Part shown: piece by piece, positions 25,413-38,729 of the stretch | Layout: every line of letters starts with the position of its first letter | Position numbering within the stretch: the first letter of the stretch is position 1 | Source: Lichenostomus cassidix | Lineage: Eukaryota; Chordata; Aves; Passeriformes; Meliphagidae | DNA length: 64,000 nucleotides | Assembly: GCA_008360975.2 (NCBI GenBank) | Contig: CM039211.1 | Location: forward strand, 19,564,943-19,628,942 | Reading direction: 5' to 3' | Made by a program: the position numbers and the translations under genes | Notes under the pieces: generated by a model | Told to the model about the DNA's origin: nothing | What the model saw: the letters and a program-made list of their open reading frames with translations, nothing else | The model's database searches: none

Positions 25413-28131
25413 AAGTTTCTGTACTGATGGTCACAAATTACATTTAAAGATGACTAGAGACACATTAGTATGCCCATGAATTCTTTCTGATAGTGCAAAT
25501 CCTGTGTGATCTACAAATTCTTATCTTCAGAAGTTGGTGGCACTTCAGCTTGTTGAAATTTATAATGTACAGAAGCCTCATCAGTAAAAAGCATAGTACC
25601 TAAACTATGAAATATGGTCTAAGAAATAAATAAATATAAACTAAGAAATATGGTCTCCAGCAAGTTTCAGTGTGACTAATGCCTTTTTTTGGTACTCAAT
25701 CCAGGTAGACAGCTTAAGCAAATATAATAATTTTGCTAATTGCTTTGAAGAGTCTTTCATTATCTTCATATTACCTTTAAAATGCACCAATGTGATGGTT
25801 AGCTGTGCATTCAACAGGTTTTATTGAAATTAGGTAGTGGATAAAGAAAATATATCTCTTAATAGCACTGTGAAATGTTACAACTAATCTCTCTAGATTA
25901 GATGAAGCTGTAGAAAATAAGTTTAAAACATTGAAATTTTAAGTAGTGTAAGCATTTCTTTACAAAACTCTGGCTTACATATGAGAGCACCTTTTTCAAT
26001 CCTTTGCAGCTATTTGCATTTAGATATCCTATAAATAAATTATTAAATACAATATTTAGACTGTTCTGGCCCACTATGTGATTTCTGTAGTAGGTACAAA
26101 ATGTGATAGCTTTATGAGTTTGAAATACACCCTAAAGTAGTTAATGATGTAGACACATTAAAATCTCATCTTCCTTTTTATGTTCAACCTAGGATTCTTT
26201 GCTAAAACCTTCTTAAAATTAATGGATAACTCTCCTGTGCATTAGGATTTAAATATGACCATTTTATGTATTTTCTGTAATAATTAATGCTGTGGCATCT
26301 GACACCAGGGCCAAATTGCATTGTTACTGCTAATTAACCTTGCATTTTAGAAAAGAAAAAGGGGAAAAAACCCATCAAGACTTGAAAATACTATTTTTAA
26401 GTGTTATTTTAAATGCGTATAAATCTGAAATATATATAAATTCCATCTTCTGTAGGTATGTTAGTTGGACATAGCAATATCTCTTTTGCTTTTCATTATT
26501 TAGTTTGAAGCAGGGCATGTATTTACCCAGAGAGGAAAACAAACTATTTAACTAATTTTCTTCCACAAATCTATTACTGCTTCAAGATAGAACCGAGCCA
26601 TGAGAAACACTGTAAATTCATTTTATTGTAATTCTTGTGCTGTAGAAAAAAGTGGTGTTTTCAACAACTGATCTGATAGATCTCATATGCTTAAATAAAA
26701 CATGTTTCTCAGTGAAAATCAGCTGCTGAGCCTATGAAGGGTCCTGAAATCCTTCAGGAGCTGCAGGAAGAAGCTACGTGAGAGTCACAATGACCTTTCC
26801 AAAGATACATTAGAATTCATAACAAGGAGGAAACTATGACAGAAAATAGGGGTGAATTTTTGGCTATGTAACTGGTGAATGTTTTGATTTTGTGTCTCAT
26901 TAGTGATGTAAACTTGCAGGAAGAAGGTACATGCAGGTGATAGATGGGGAGCGTGCTGTCCTGGTTGGAGCTTTGCTGGAACAGTCAACAGGCACTGAAC
27001 AGTGCAGGAGCAAAAGGCTGGGCAACCATGCAGAAAAGCACAATTAGTGTGGTTGAGAAATTGAAGAGAGGACCGTTAGCAACTTGGATGTGTAGCAAAG
27101 TAAACAGAAAAAATTCTGTTTGTTGAGAGAAATTTAGTATATTTTTAGCATTACCTAAATTTACATAAGTTTGCTTGGCTGGAACAATGCATTCTGAGGT
27201 TATCACCTCCTTCATGTGTGAGAAGTTCATATGTATTATATGTCCATGAGTAAAACACGTAAGTGTAGACTAAGAATTAGAATGTTAGGATCATAAATGC
27301 CTGTGGAGGTAATAAAATCCAGAGACATTAGAAGGATAGACCCATTTGTACATGAATGTTTTATAAAAGTGTCACTCTTTAGGGAAAAGTCAGAAATAGT
27401 GGAATGTCTTGTAGTCACTCAGAGTAGTCATGTAAGAGTAGCAGTAAGGATCAACATGTTGAGGAGGTTTCAAGACCATCAATGTACATTTCCATGGAGA
27501 GGACATCTGCATTTTTTCAAGAAGCAAATTCCACCTCTGTTAAACAATGCCTTAATAGAAGTATTCCAGTAAACACAAGAAGAAATAAAATGACAAATCA
27601 CTACTCCTTGTCAGCTCTGTGAGTTTTCCAGATGGTGATTTTTCACAGGTAAAAGCATGTACCATATTAAATTGATCCACCCTGGACATGAGCCTGCCTG
27701 CCCTCGCAGGAGTGGAGACTTGCCAGACAGGCAGGATACATGACAGGTGGGGAGGTGTCCACCTATTCTGAGGCATCACCACAATGAATAAGAGTGCAAC
27801 AAGCCAAAGATGGGTGCAGTATCCTTTCATGTAGTTGGTGTATTCAGCATGATACAGTTAAAACAAATTTTACTTCTTGATGTAAATTTTGCTTCCATCG
27901 AATTAATGTGGAAGTAAATTTTACTTCCATCAAAACCCATCAATTTATCACTAGTAAGGTATGACAGAGGGAATGAAATAAAAATTCTATTGTAAAAGCA
28001 TTAAATCAAGCAATGATTACTTCAGCTGATTTTTTAAATTAGTTTTTAAGCACCCATGCATTTTTGTAAGTACTGAAAAGTACCCAATATTTTTATGAAT
28101 AAGTGTAATTTCTGAATACAAGCCAGATTTT

Positions 28132-28165
28132 AAATTCCCTAAGAGTATGTCACCTTAGGGAATTT
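28132..28165. repeat. Perfect 12-bp inverted repeat with 10-base loop
   Basis: AAATTCCCTAAG at 28132-28143 is followed by a 10-base spacer and its exact reverse complement CTTAGGGAATTT at 28154-28165. It could fold as a small hairpin or be the relic of a foldback element. No promoter or terminator role can be assigned in this context. Confidence 0.85.
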
Positions 28166-30840
28166 TTAAACATAGTTTTTGTAATTGCTGGAAAATTATA
28201 TGAGAAATTTAAATTTTATTAATAATTGTTAGTGTGCAGATTACTATAGAAATCAACAATAGGAATTATATTTTAATGCATATAGAAAATATAAATAAGG
28301 TCCTTGGATTTTCCTTCTAATTCAGTCTCAGTTAACAGGCCTTTATTTCAAAATCCTATTAAACAAAGGGGGTTTATCTGTTTAATCTTGTGGTTTTCTG
28401 AGAGAGAATTTTCTGTTACTGTCTTGACCAAGATCAAGACAGCATATTGATCCTTCTGCAAAAGCCTTTATGTTACCTTTTTTTTCTTGTTGCCTGTTTT
28501 TTAAAGGGAAAAAATTGTCTGAGATACCATCGTCCAACTTGGTTTTTGTACTGCCACTGTTGGACAGCTGCAATAAAAATAATTCTAGTTGCTTCTAAAC
28601 ATAGATTTATTAAATAATTACTATCTGAACAGCAGAAGACTTGTATTTCAATTAAAACTTCAAAAGCACAAAATGCATTTTAGCTACTGCTGATGAATCC
28701 TTATCAGTTAGGAGAGTGTTCAGCTAACTCTTAAACTATTTGGAGTTTTTGAACTTTCTTATTTATGGGAGCTATTTTTGGGGTAAAGGAAGGGGAAGAA
28801 TACATGGAAAGAATTATTCACCTCTAATCTCTACTGTCGAAAATCCTTGCATACCATGTAATTCCCTTTTTTAACTAGTGAATAATTTGACTTCAGCCTA
28901 CAGGCATGATAGAAGGTTCACATTTTTGGTTGCTATCTGTAGCTCTATGGCGATATTTCTCTTGAAATTAGAAACATGAGAAATATAGTTAACGCAGTAC
29001 TGGTCGTGGAGTCCAAGTCATCAAAAAGAAAAATAGAAGTGGCAGTTTTAGTTTTCCAATATTTTCACCATCTGAGGTGGCATTGTTTCAAGTAATGCAA
29101 GCCAGCAGGGCCAAAGGGTTTGTTTGTATCCATCCTTTTAATTATAACTCTAAGGAAAGCCAGTGTATTTTGATTTGCACTGAAAGTAAAACATGGACTA
29201 TGTATTTGTATGGCCAGAATGAAAAACTGAAATCTGTCATTCCTTTTAGCATTTAGATATTCTATCTGACACAAATCCAATTGTTTTTCATTCACTCATA
29301 AATAAAGCATGGGACAGATGTGCTAGGTTTACAGATTGCTGGAGAAGGAGATGGTGTTTATAGACTGCCTTTCTTTTGCCCTCTGTTGCTAGAGATAAGA
29401 GAAATCCAAATTGACTTGCTTCCCTTGCCTGAGGCATTTTGAGCTCGCAGCTTTCCTGTGTCTGAAGCATGCTCTGTGTTTCTGTATGTAGCAGTATGGC
29501 TTCAGCTGCTTATGGCTTCTCTGAGATTTTGGTGCTGCAAAAGAAGAGCGAGTACGGAGATGATGGTTGGATTTTGGAAAAGCAATGCAAGTATCATGCT
29601 GAGAGGACCGAGTAACATTTTTTCATCCACTATATCCTATGCCTGAAGGGTGGAGCGAATTTCTGTTTTGCAACCTCCACAAACACACCCTCTTCAGTGA
29701 GTGCAGCAGTTATGTATGCTCCTCCAAAGGCTCTCTTTTGGGGCATCACCACTAAATCCTCTTCATTAACCACAGTTTCCCATCAGATCTCCCTCAGACT
29801 CTACTTTCTCTCCTCCCAACCCTTTAAGTAAAGCCATGTTCTCTTGTGCATGAGTGAAGTTACCTGACACTCATCCCAGCAACAAAGGCAGCCGAGTGTC
29901 TTTTCAACTGCTCTCTCCTGGAATAAGTTTAGACATTCCCTAAAATAGAATTTGGTTATCAAAGTAAAATAATTTCACAGTTATCCTGAGTGTTTTAATA
30001 GAAGATTTTAGGAGGATGTAGCTAGCAATTTACTGTTCAGCACACACTTTGTGTTGGTGGGAGGAGTGGTAAGACTTCACTCAAAATGGAGTCTGGTGGT
30101 GGTGTGGAAAAAGGCTTTTCAGAAGTGAGCTGTCAGCTTGTCATTCGTCCATTATATATTTTGCAGTATGTGAAAGTTATGTTACATCATCACTGAGCTT
30201 GCAGCTGATTGTTGAATTGTTGTGGTTACTGTAGTGATTTATATACTCACGTGCTAATACCTTCTTCTGTTTCTTCTTGGTTTTCTGTTTCCTTGTTTTC
30301 TTACTGGAAAATCACTATGGCAGAGGTAAAACAGTTTACAAAAGTAAATTTAGCATCTTTACTTCCAGTGATGCTTACACATTGATGCATTTTTCATAAC
30401 TAGGGAATGTATTTTGAAAGTTTGGTACTTTGCAAGTAGTAAATATGTCATTCCAATTATTGATACAGATGATTCAGTTTATTATCCAGGACATATTTAT
30501 AGCTCCAAAATACAAGGATTGGATATAAAAGCAACTGTTCCAGTTTTCTTCCCTTACAAGTTTTTGTATTGCTTTCACTTAGATGCTCTTTTATGCATTA
30601 AGAGTTAAGAGGTGCTTAGATAACATTAAAAAGGGGAAGTGATAGTAAGGAATAATATATTTTTCATTATTAATTGTAGAAAAAAGTTTCATCAGGGCCA
30701 AAGCTACACCTTCACTTCTTCAGTTTGCAGGAGAAACACCAAGCCATTTTATTTTTCATTATTATTTTAATCAGGTAAGAATTTCTAGTAAATACTTCAG
30801 CTCTCCATTGTACTGTCCAAAACACAGTTCTTTGTGCATG

Positions 30841-30854
30841 CACACACACACACA
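30841..30854 (+). repeat. (CA)n microsatellite
   Basis: Seven CA units followed by an A-rich run with C interruptions (30855-30885). Confidence 0.85.
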
Positions 30855-33800
30855 AACTAACAAAAAACCCAAAAAAAAAACCATACCGTGGAAACAAAAC
30901 AGTGCATTATGACTGGAACAGAGGGAATTATCCAAATTATGGATTCAAGAGTCTTTCCTACCTCTTTTGTTCCTGTCACATGACATGTAACACATATACC
31001 ATAGTGTTGTATCACACCTAGATAACAGAGCTCCTGAAGCTCATTTCTAGGATTGCTTAAAACAAATTAAAAGGCATAATTCTGAATGCCTAAGAAGAAT
31101 ACAAATACTGATATTTCTGATAAACTGATATTTCTGCCTTTTTGTCATCAGCTGCATATTTTTTGTTGTGTTTGGAGCTGTAGGTAAGAAAGCTAACAAA
31201 CAGATTTTAAGAAAGGGTGCACAGGACCATCTCTTCTTTTATATACAGGTATTTGCAAAAGCTGTTGAAACACAAGTTGACCCCTTAAAGGGAAAGTTTG
31301 CATTGTCTCATATATTTGCAAAAGTAATAAACTCCTGTATTTATTTTTATAATTTATTTTATTTCTGTAATTTATCTTTATAATTAAGCATATGCGTTCT
31401 AATAGAGCAATCGAAAATGAGAGCTCTTTCCAAGGTTAATGTTTCCAGAAAATACATAGTGCTTTCTATAAGGAGACTCTCAAATGTCTTCAATGTAAAT
31501 ATCATGCCAGGTTGATCTCTTTCATGCATAGTTGCTGAAAGTACAAGGCATATGAAGATCCCAAATAATTTCCTGATTTTTCTTTTCACTTTCTAATCTA
31601 AAAATATGTTTAGCATTTGTTGTGGTTTCTATTCAGCTTCTTCCTGATACCATGGTTTCCTTGGAAGTTCAAGAAAGTAGCTGGTTAAGTCATGGTAATT
31701 GAATGAGTAGAAGTTTCAGTATTTTCCTTTCGCAATGCAGAAAGGCGCAAGCAGTTGATGCAACCCTTTCTAGTCTTCTTTATGCTGGAAAAGGTTTATG
31801 GTTGGTGGGTGGGAAGTCTTCCAATAGGCTATTGAAGCATGAGGATTTGTAATCTCTATTCATGGCCTCTACTGCCCACCTCTACTGCATTTATAGGTTT
31901 CTGCCCAAGATTCAGCTGTGAGCTACTCAATAATTTCTAGTAGCTAAAAATTCCTAGCAACAAAGACAGAACATCCCAGTGTCCAGCAATCTCACAGAAA
32001 TCCCTTTTTTTTGTAAAGAAAAGGGCTGCAATTGAGTATCTTGACTAACCAGAATAATAATGAATAGTAATAATAATGAATCATTGTAAGCCTTTAGTCA
32101 CATTGCCATGTTTAGGGAGAACAGGATAATGTAATTTCAGTAATCTCTATATATCTAGTGTCAGTGAAATTAATACTTTTTCCTTGTGTGGCAAAATATT
32201 TGTGCCAAACAATAAAGGAAAAGGTAACTCCTGTAAAGCACATGGTAATGAACAGCATGTTGTTAGCTAAAATCAAAAATTATTTCATCCCTCAACAGGC
32301 AAGCTGCAGAAAAACTACATCAAAGAACTTATGGATTTTTTGTGATGTCTTTTAAGTCCTTTTGGATTGCAAAGTAGACCTAATCTTACAAGGCAGCTGG
32401 ATTGCTTGAGTAATTTGAAACAGATGAAAGATCAGTAAATGTCAAGAAAAAAAAATCAGAAATATTGATAATTACATTGTCTCCTACATGTCTCTTTTCA
32501 CCCATATAGTTTGGGTTTTTTTGAAGAGTAAGGAGGTGGAGAGCTGCCAGCTCACTTACCATCTATCCATCCTAGCTTTAGGCTGAATGAGAAAAGGTTA
32601 CACCTGTCAACCAGAAGATATACACTCTGGGGAGGATGATTTTCAAACCAATCACAGGTCACTTTAAGATGTGTAATTATACAAAACCCTCTAAACTGTA
32701 AAAATTGAAACATAAAAGTTTTTAAATAATAGCTGAAGAAAGCCCTTTAAAGCATTTCGCTGTTCTGTGTGAACTTTCTGTTGCAATGATACTAATGTCC
32801 CTTTCACTCACTGATAAAAGGTTTTTTCTTTTGTCATGTAGATTATGCTCCGTACCAAAGTAATTTATTTTTATTCATTTAGTATAGGTTCACAGGGATT
32901 TGTATCATCATCCTGTTTTCTGTTACATAGGCAGCTTCATGAATTGAATGTTTTAAAAGTAAGCCACAGGAAATCTGAATTTTTACACAAAAAATACTGA
33001 CATATATGGTGTGTGGGGTGCTGGTGTCTCTTTTTACATCAGACCTTCCATCTCTTTTGCTTTCTGCCAAGAACTGGAAGGCAATGATGGCAAGGTCCTC
33101 AGATTAATTAAAGAGGTTATAGGTGCAGCACTGATAAGGAACTTCCCAGCACAAGATACTGGATGTGACATACTTTGGAAATAATTGCAAATGCAAACGA
33201 CTTAATTCTTAATGTTTTTGTTTCAATATTTACTTCCTCTGATATTGCCTGTGTTAAACTAGGTCGACAAACCTTGTAACCAACTCCCCAAGTGTGTTAC
33301 TAGCTATATTTCACTAATCAGTAGAAATAAAATGTTGCTTACATTATGGACTTAGCTGTCTTTTGCATCTCTTTTCGTTTTTTTACTCATCTTTGTTCTA
33401 CCTCTAGTTGACACAGATATGCATTCAAACTAATTAAGAAAATTTGTTTTGACTCATCATGAAAAGGAGGGCAAAAATAAGGGCAGAAAAATGAAAATAG
33501 TATCACATATTAGCTAGATTTATATTAAAAACTGCAGCAAGGGTAGGTGGGTTCCCTGGACCATAGGAGATTCTCTTGGAGCATCTCAGATACACAGCCT
33601 TAATTTGGGAAAGCAGCAGTAGGCCTCTGCTTTAGGTAGCCATTCATCTGCATCCCTCTGTACTCAGAGAAGGATGCTGACAAAACAACTTTTTGTTCAC
33701 CACTAGCAATGTAGTTTATTTGTTTCAAGAGCATAGCCAACCCTAAACAAGCGTCAATACCATTTTTTTTTAGAGTTTTGACTTTTAGGTTCAATATTTC

Positions 33801-35828
33801 TGAGCATTTACTTCTGAAAATAAGCAGAAATTTGTAGAGCATGAAAAGGACAGAGTGAAATAAAATGTTAACTTGTACCATGTTGATTAAAATTATTGCT
33901 TGGATCTGAAAAAGTCTGCAACCAAACCAGAAACGCAGCCAAATTTTCTTTTATGGAATGAAGTGCCTCATATGCAAGACTGGGTTTATGGTTTGATTAT
34001 TGCCTACTGAGCACTCGGTACAAATTATTTCAGTAACCCTTCATAAAGCAGTGTTTAAATACTTTTCACATTAAATGGACATATAGCTAAACAGTTGATA
34101 TCTCCCGTTGAAGAGCCACCAGCAGACCTTAAAGTGCTTGTCAGTTCACATTAATTTCCATAGTATCATTAGGCTATATCTCCTAGGGATGAAGCTAAGC
34201 TCAAGTGTGGCTGCTTCTGTGTGGAGAGACCCACCCAGTCCAGCTCTCACATGGGCTGCTGGCATTGGGACAGCTGCAGTGCCACTTGAGCCATGGCTGG
34301 GGATGTGACCTTGCAAACTGCAGTCCAACTGGGTGCAATCCTCTGGATATTGCCCATGGTTTGTCCTGCAACTAGCCCAAGTGAGTAGAAGAAAGAGAGA
34401 ATTAATATATCTGTATGCACATTATACGTAGACACATACATAAGATACATAAATAATGCATAATTGTACATATATATGTTCATATTTACATATTTGTATA
34501 TCTGTTACATTACAATTGATAAGCAAACATTTATTTGAATTTAGACTTTCTTTTTAAGCTAGTCTACATCAGAAGTCTATCTGCAAATAAATATTGGGAC
34601 AAGCTACAATCGGATCTCAATATAGAGATCTCATTTCATTTCTTACTTTGGAATGAAATGCATAGCTCAAATCTTATACTCTAGTACAAAGAAAAAACCC
34701 ATTTCATCTTATCTATCATTTCTTGCTTTTTCTCACAAGATTTTTTTTGAGGAAATAATTTTCTGGAAGCTAGTAAACATACATCCAAGAGGAAAAAATG
34801 AATCAAAAACACTCTCCCAGAAATATTTGTGAGTACTTTTCTCATGAAAGATGTATCACAACATATCCAAAAACACCATGAGAAAATAAATAAGCTTCCC
34901 AGGAATGTATTCACACTTGGCATAACCAAGTCTGTCTTAAAATATGTGTTATGATATCAGCAAAACACTTTTCCAACACCTAAGGGACCAAAAAGGCAAA
35001 TGAAAAGAAGGTTGTGTCAAGAAAAATGACCACATAAGAATTTCTAAAATTTGAAAATGGTAAACGGAAATGTATTATCTCAGTCAAAAATATGTCTGAG
35101 GTATTTCAAAACTGCTAATTTATATATGCTTTCTGTACATGCTGTATATATTACTGTACTTAAATTTATGGATACTTCTTTTAAGAGGTGAGGTGCTTCT
35201 GACCAGTGAACAAGACTGCCAGGTTTTCCCAGGCTACATCAGCAGGACTTTTTCCAGTGTCATTCTTTTCCCTTTTAGCATCTTTTTTAGTTGGAGTTTT
35301 GGCATTTTTTGTACTCATCATGGCAACCACTAATGTAAGCTGTTGACTCCTGTGATGTCAAGATACCTGGTACCTGTCACCTAGTAACTTTGTTTGCTTA
35401 GATATCAGCTATATTGGAAACTAGTGGAATTGACCAAAAAAAAAAAAAAGAAAAAAGAAAAGAAAAGGTTTAATATACTGATAAGCACATTGCCTCTGAC
35501 ATTGATTGTGTGCTTCTCACTATGAAAAAATTACAGTAGCTTTCAGAACCAATATTCTGGTGATCTTCATTTTGTTGTGCAAGCAGACAAAGATAGGAAA
35601 CATTTACAAATACACTACTTAAGTAGTTTGAGTTCAGTTGGATAACTATATTTAGTACATATTTTCCTCATATACTGTCTGATATCATTTACGAGTTTTT
35701 ATTCACTATTATCTTTATAGAACTATATATAGGGAAGGCTCTGGAGATAGCAAAAGTGACATGACAAAGTACTTTATAGTCTCATTAAAGAAGTGTTGCT
35801 GGGAGAGGCTAGTGAGATCACAATACTT

Positions 35829-35900
35829 TTGTATATATATATTTGTATAATATTTTTGTACAAATATTTGGTACAAATAATATATATTTGTATAATACAT
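35829..35900 (+). repeat. AT-rich (TATA/TTTGTA) low-complexity repeat
   Basis: Alternating TA and imperfect repeats of tttgtataata / tttgtacaaata, some in inverted orientation. A likely slippage-prone low-complexity tract. Confidence 0.75.
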
Positions 35901-37001
35901 GCTGTCGGTGCATAAATGAATTGTAGTATGTAAAGAGAAAAAGGCATAAGTGTACATTTCAATTGTAATGTGTAAATATTTTCATTTTTCATGCCACTTG
36001 CAATCTCTTCCAAAATTTTGAAAGAAAAACTTGGAATAAACAATTGGAAATTCTTGTTCCCTCATTGGCAAACAAATTATCTAGGGATTGAAACAGTAGG
36101 GTGGGCAATCACATGTAAAAAAGTTTTCTGAAGCTTCTGAGGGGAAAAAAAATAGGAATAACTACAAAAAGGTGTGGTGGTGCACTTGTAACATTCTGTG
36201 CTGTTTATATTTAGGTGTTTTAGTTTTTACAGAGAAAGATGTTTCAACAGGGATCATGATGGAGATTTCTTGGACCACAGAAAGTACCAAAACTCCCCAA
36301 AACCTTAGAGAAGCTTTGTCTTTGTAGTAATTCTTTTTTCTGTTGAGAGCATTAGTATAGTAATTAATCTTATCTAGAAGAGTAAAAAGCTTAAGATAAT
36401 ATAATTAAAATAGTCTATGTCTGAATATAAATATTTCTGTATCTTTCAGGTATAAGTAAGTAGTTTATACATCAGACAACAGATGCCATTAATATTAAAC
36501 AATATCTAGAAGATACGTGCACTGTGTTTAGGAAGATTTATTACTATATGATTTTTTACAATTTTTTGTTCCATAAGAACTTTTGTTGTACTCCTAAATA
36601 TGTAAGTACAACTAATAGCTTGGCATGTGGTCTGACTTGCAGTGTACTTAAGACAAGTAATAGCTTATGTCCAAATTATGCTGTCTGTGCTAAAATAGCC
36701 CAAATAATGAAGCCTTTATTTAGGCTAGTCTTTCAGGTGCTTTTACCAGACCCTTTAAATGATGTGGAAATTACATGGCTTAGTATAAATCAAGTAAATC
36801 TCTCTCAATTGAATGTGAAGTGAATTTCCTAGTTTTCTTCTTTTTTTTGTGATAAAAAGCATTAGGCTCAGCATAGAAACTTTTACTCAAAGTATTCTTT
36901 TCTGAGATTACTGCCAGTCATCACATATCAGTTCAAACTGCACGTATCAGTTCAAAGTTGATGATGTCTTCTGTATAATTTTCTTGGTGTCTTCCAGTAA
37001 T

Positions 37002-37049
37002 ACCACTGCATTTATTGGTCTTTAAATAAAGACCAGTAAGTGCAGTGGT
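37002..37049. repeat. Near-perfect 23-bp fold-back (hairpin)
   Basis: Left arm 37002-37024 (ACCACTGCATTTATTGG, then TCTTTA) and right arm 37027-37049 (TAAAGACCAGTAAGTGCAG, then TGGT) are reverse complements with only two mismatches, separated by two bases. In a plus-strand RNA both mismatches are G-U wobbles, so the stem would be continuous. The loop is too small for a typical microRNA precursor unless the inner AT pairs open. A foldback/MITE relic or replication-slippage palindrome is equally possible. Confidence 0.9.
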
Positions 37050-37054
37050 TTCTC

Positions 37055-38150
37055 TGTATCTGAGAACGGCATGGCCATTCCTTAGGACTGATGTTGAAAA
37101 GATGCTTCCCTTAGCAGCCTTTTCCCATAACGTTTTCTATCCACAGGATTCTCTATAGCAGTTTGCCCAGAAACAGTATGGTCATGGCCATGATAAGAAG
37201 GAATATGCAATTGTAGATGGGGCTAGTTTTTAAGAATATTCTCAGTTTTTAAGAATACTGTGAGAAACCGAATGAAGCAGAAGGGCATAGATGGTTTTCA
37301 GATAATACATGCAGAGAAGTAAAATTTATTTTTGATTACAGAAGAGTAGTAATCTGGTTTTGAATGGGGAGAACAGCAACATTAGTTTCTTTGATTCTCT
37401 GGCTTTTGGGACTAAATACTGATGCTGTAGAAGGAAGAGAATGACATGGTGATGCTGCTAAAGTATTGAAAAGGAGAAGGGATGTGAGTGAACAAAAAGG
37501 TCTCCTGTAAATTTTCTGAGCCCTAGCTCCCTAACAGTTACACCAGAAGGTCAGGGGTTTTTTACTATGAGGTTATTGACAAAGTATGTTGTAATGAAGG
37601 GATTTTATAATGATGAATTAAATACAGAGATCTGAATATACAGCCTTGTTATCAAAAATAGTACATACTGTAGGATTGAGGACTAGGCAGTTCATGATAG
37701 GAATCTGTAATTAGTAGGTACTTTTTTTTTTTAAATGACAGACCTTTTTTCTCTTGCTGTTTACTTCTTCATGTGTACAATAATGGTTTGCAATTATGGA
37801 TTTTTGGGGAAGGTACCAAGAGGATCAGGGTTTTTTTTTTCTTTTTTTTGCAGGCATTGCTACCTAATGAATTTTCCACTGAGCAAGCTTAACCTTAATT
37901 TTTAATTTGAACAAATTCTTTATTAATGTGGAAATGTGCAAAATATTTTCATAGTTTTTACTCTTTAGTGCAGATATTATAAAGAAAAAAGGTAGTTTTT
38001 TCTTCCTTGGTAGAATAATGATGAAATGAGTGTGGATATCACATGGTTGTATGACTTAAAATGAATCAAGTTGTGTGGCTTGACAGCTCAGTGAGAGATG
38101 CTGGAGAAATTCAGATATGCTTGATAAATCACTCCTTGATTTTGTGATCA
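37055..38150. other. AT-rich DNA without a recognised gene
   Basis: Nothing recognised apart from T runs at about 37721-37732 and 37831-37850. Confidence 0.45.
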
Positions 38151-38157
38151 ATAATAC

Positions 38158-38722
38158 TGGGTTTGGTTGGGATGGAGTTAATTTTCTTCTTAGTAGTGTG
38201 TTTAATTTAGTATGAGAATAATGTTTGTTAACAGCACACTGGTGTTTCACTTGTTGCTGAGTAGTGCTTACCCTAAGTCAAGGACTTTTCAGCTTCCTCT
38301 GCTTTGCCAGTGAGGAAGTGCTTAGCAAGCCAGGAGGGAACATAACCAGGAAAGCTGACCCAAACTGGCTGAAGGAATATTCCATACCATAAACTCATGT
38401 CTAATAAACTGGGGGGAGTTGGGTGGAGCTGCAGTTTGCAGCTTGAGGACAGGCTGGATGTCGGTCAGCAGGTGGTGAGCAATCAATTGAATTACATATT
38501 GCTTGTCTTGGGATTTATTTCTCTCTCTCTCTATTTTTTTTTTCTGTGGTCTCACTTTTATTACAGTTGATTTTGTTATCATTATTCTTACTATTCTAAT
38601 ATTTTAATTTTACTGGGGTTTATCCTTTTTTTCCCCAGTTCTCTCCCCCAGCCCACTCTGAAGTGGGGAGTGATTGAGCAACTGTGTGTGACTTAGTTGC
38701 TGACTGGGATTAAACCACAACA
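38158..38722 (+). repeat. ERVL-type LTR, probably solo
   Basis: About 565 bases matching a common avian LTR: start tgggtttggttgggatgg, the agtcaaggacttttcagct block at 38277-38295, cccaaactggctgaagg and attccatacc before 38390, the core promoter area ctaataaactggggggag near 38402 (usually a TATA-like box), gtcggtcagcaggtggtgag at 38460-38479, a TC and T-rich variable part at 38520-38545, and the terminus gggattaaaccacaaca ending in CA at 38722. No gag-pol or second LTR lies next to it, so it is read as a solo LTR made by LTR-LTR recombination. I cannot see a clean target-site duplication with these boundaries. Family assignment is from memory. Confidence 0.82.
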
Positions 38723-38729
38723 GCATGAT

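Larger units (their letters stand above)
16120..36995. other. Long AT-rich stretch without a recognised gene
   Basis: About 21 kb in which I find no convincing exon, RNA gene or CR1/LTR copy. Contents worth noting are listed separately: microsatellites near 17.5, 21.85, 25.4, 30.84 and 35.83 kb, and hairpins at 27.9 and 28.13 kb. Somewhat GC-richer islands lie at about 18.9-19.2, 24.2-24.6 and 34.2-34.35 kb. None shows a clear open frame bounded by splice sites. The 212-codon minus-strand frame at 21982-22620 runs through an A-rich simple repeat and is treated as chance. Confidence 0.45.
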
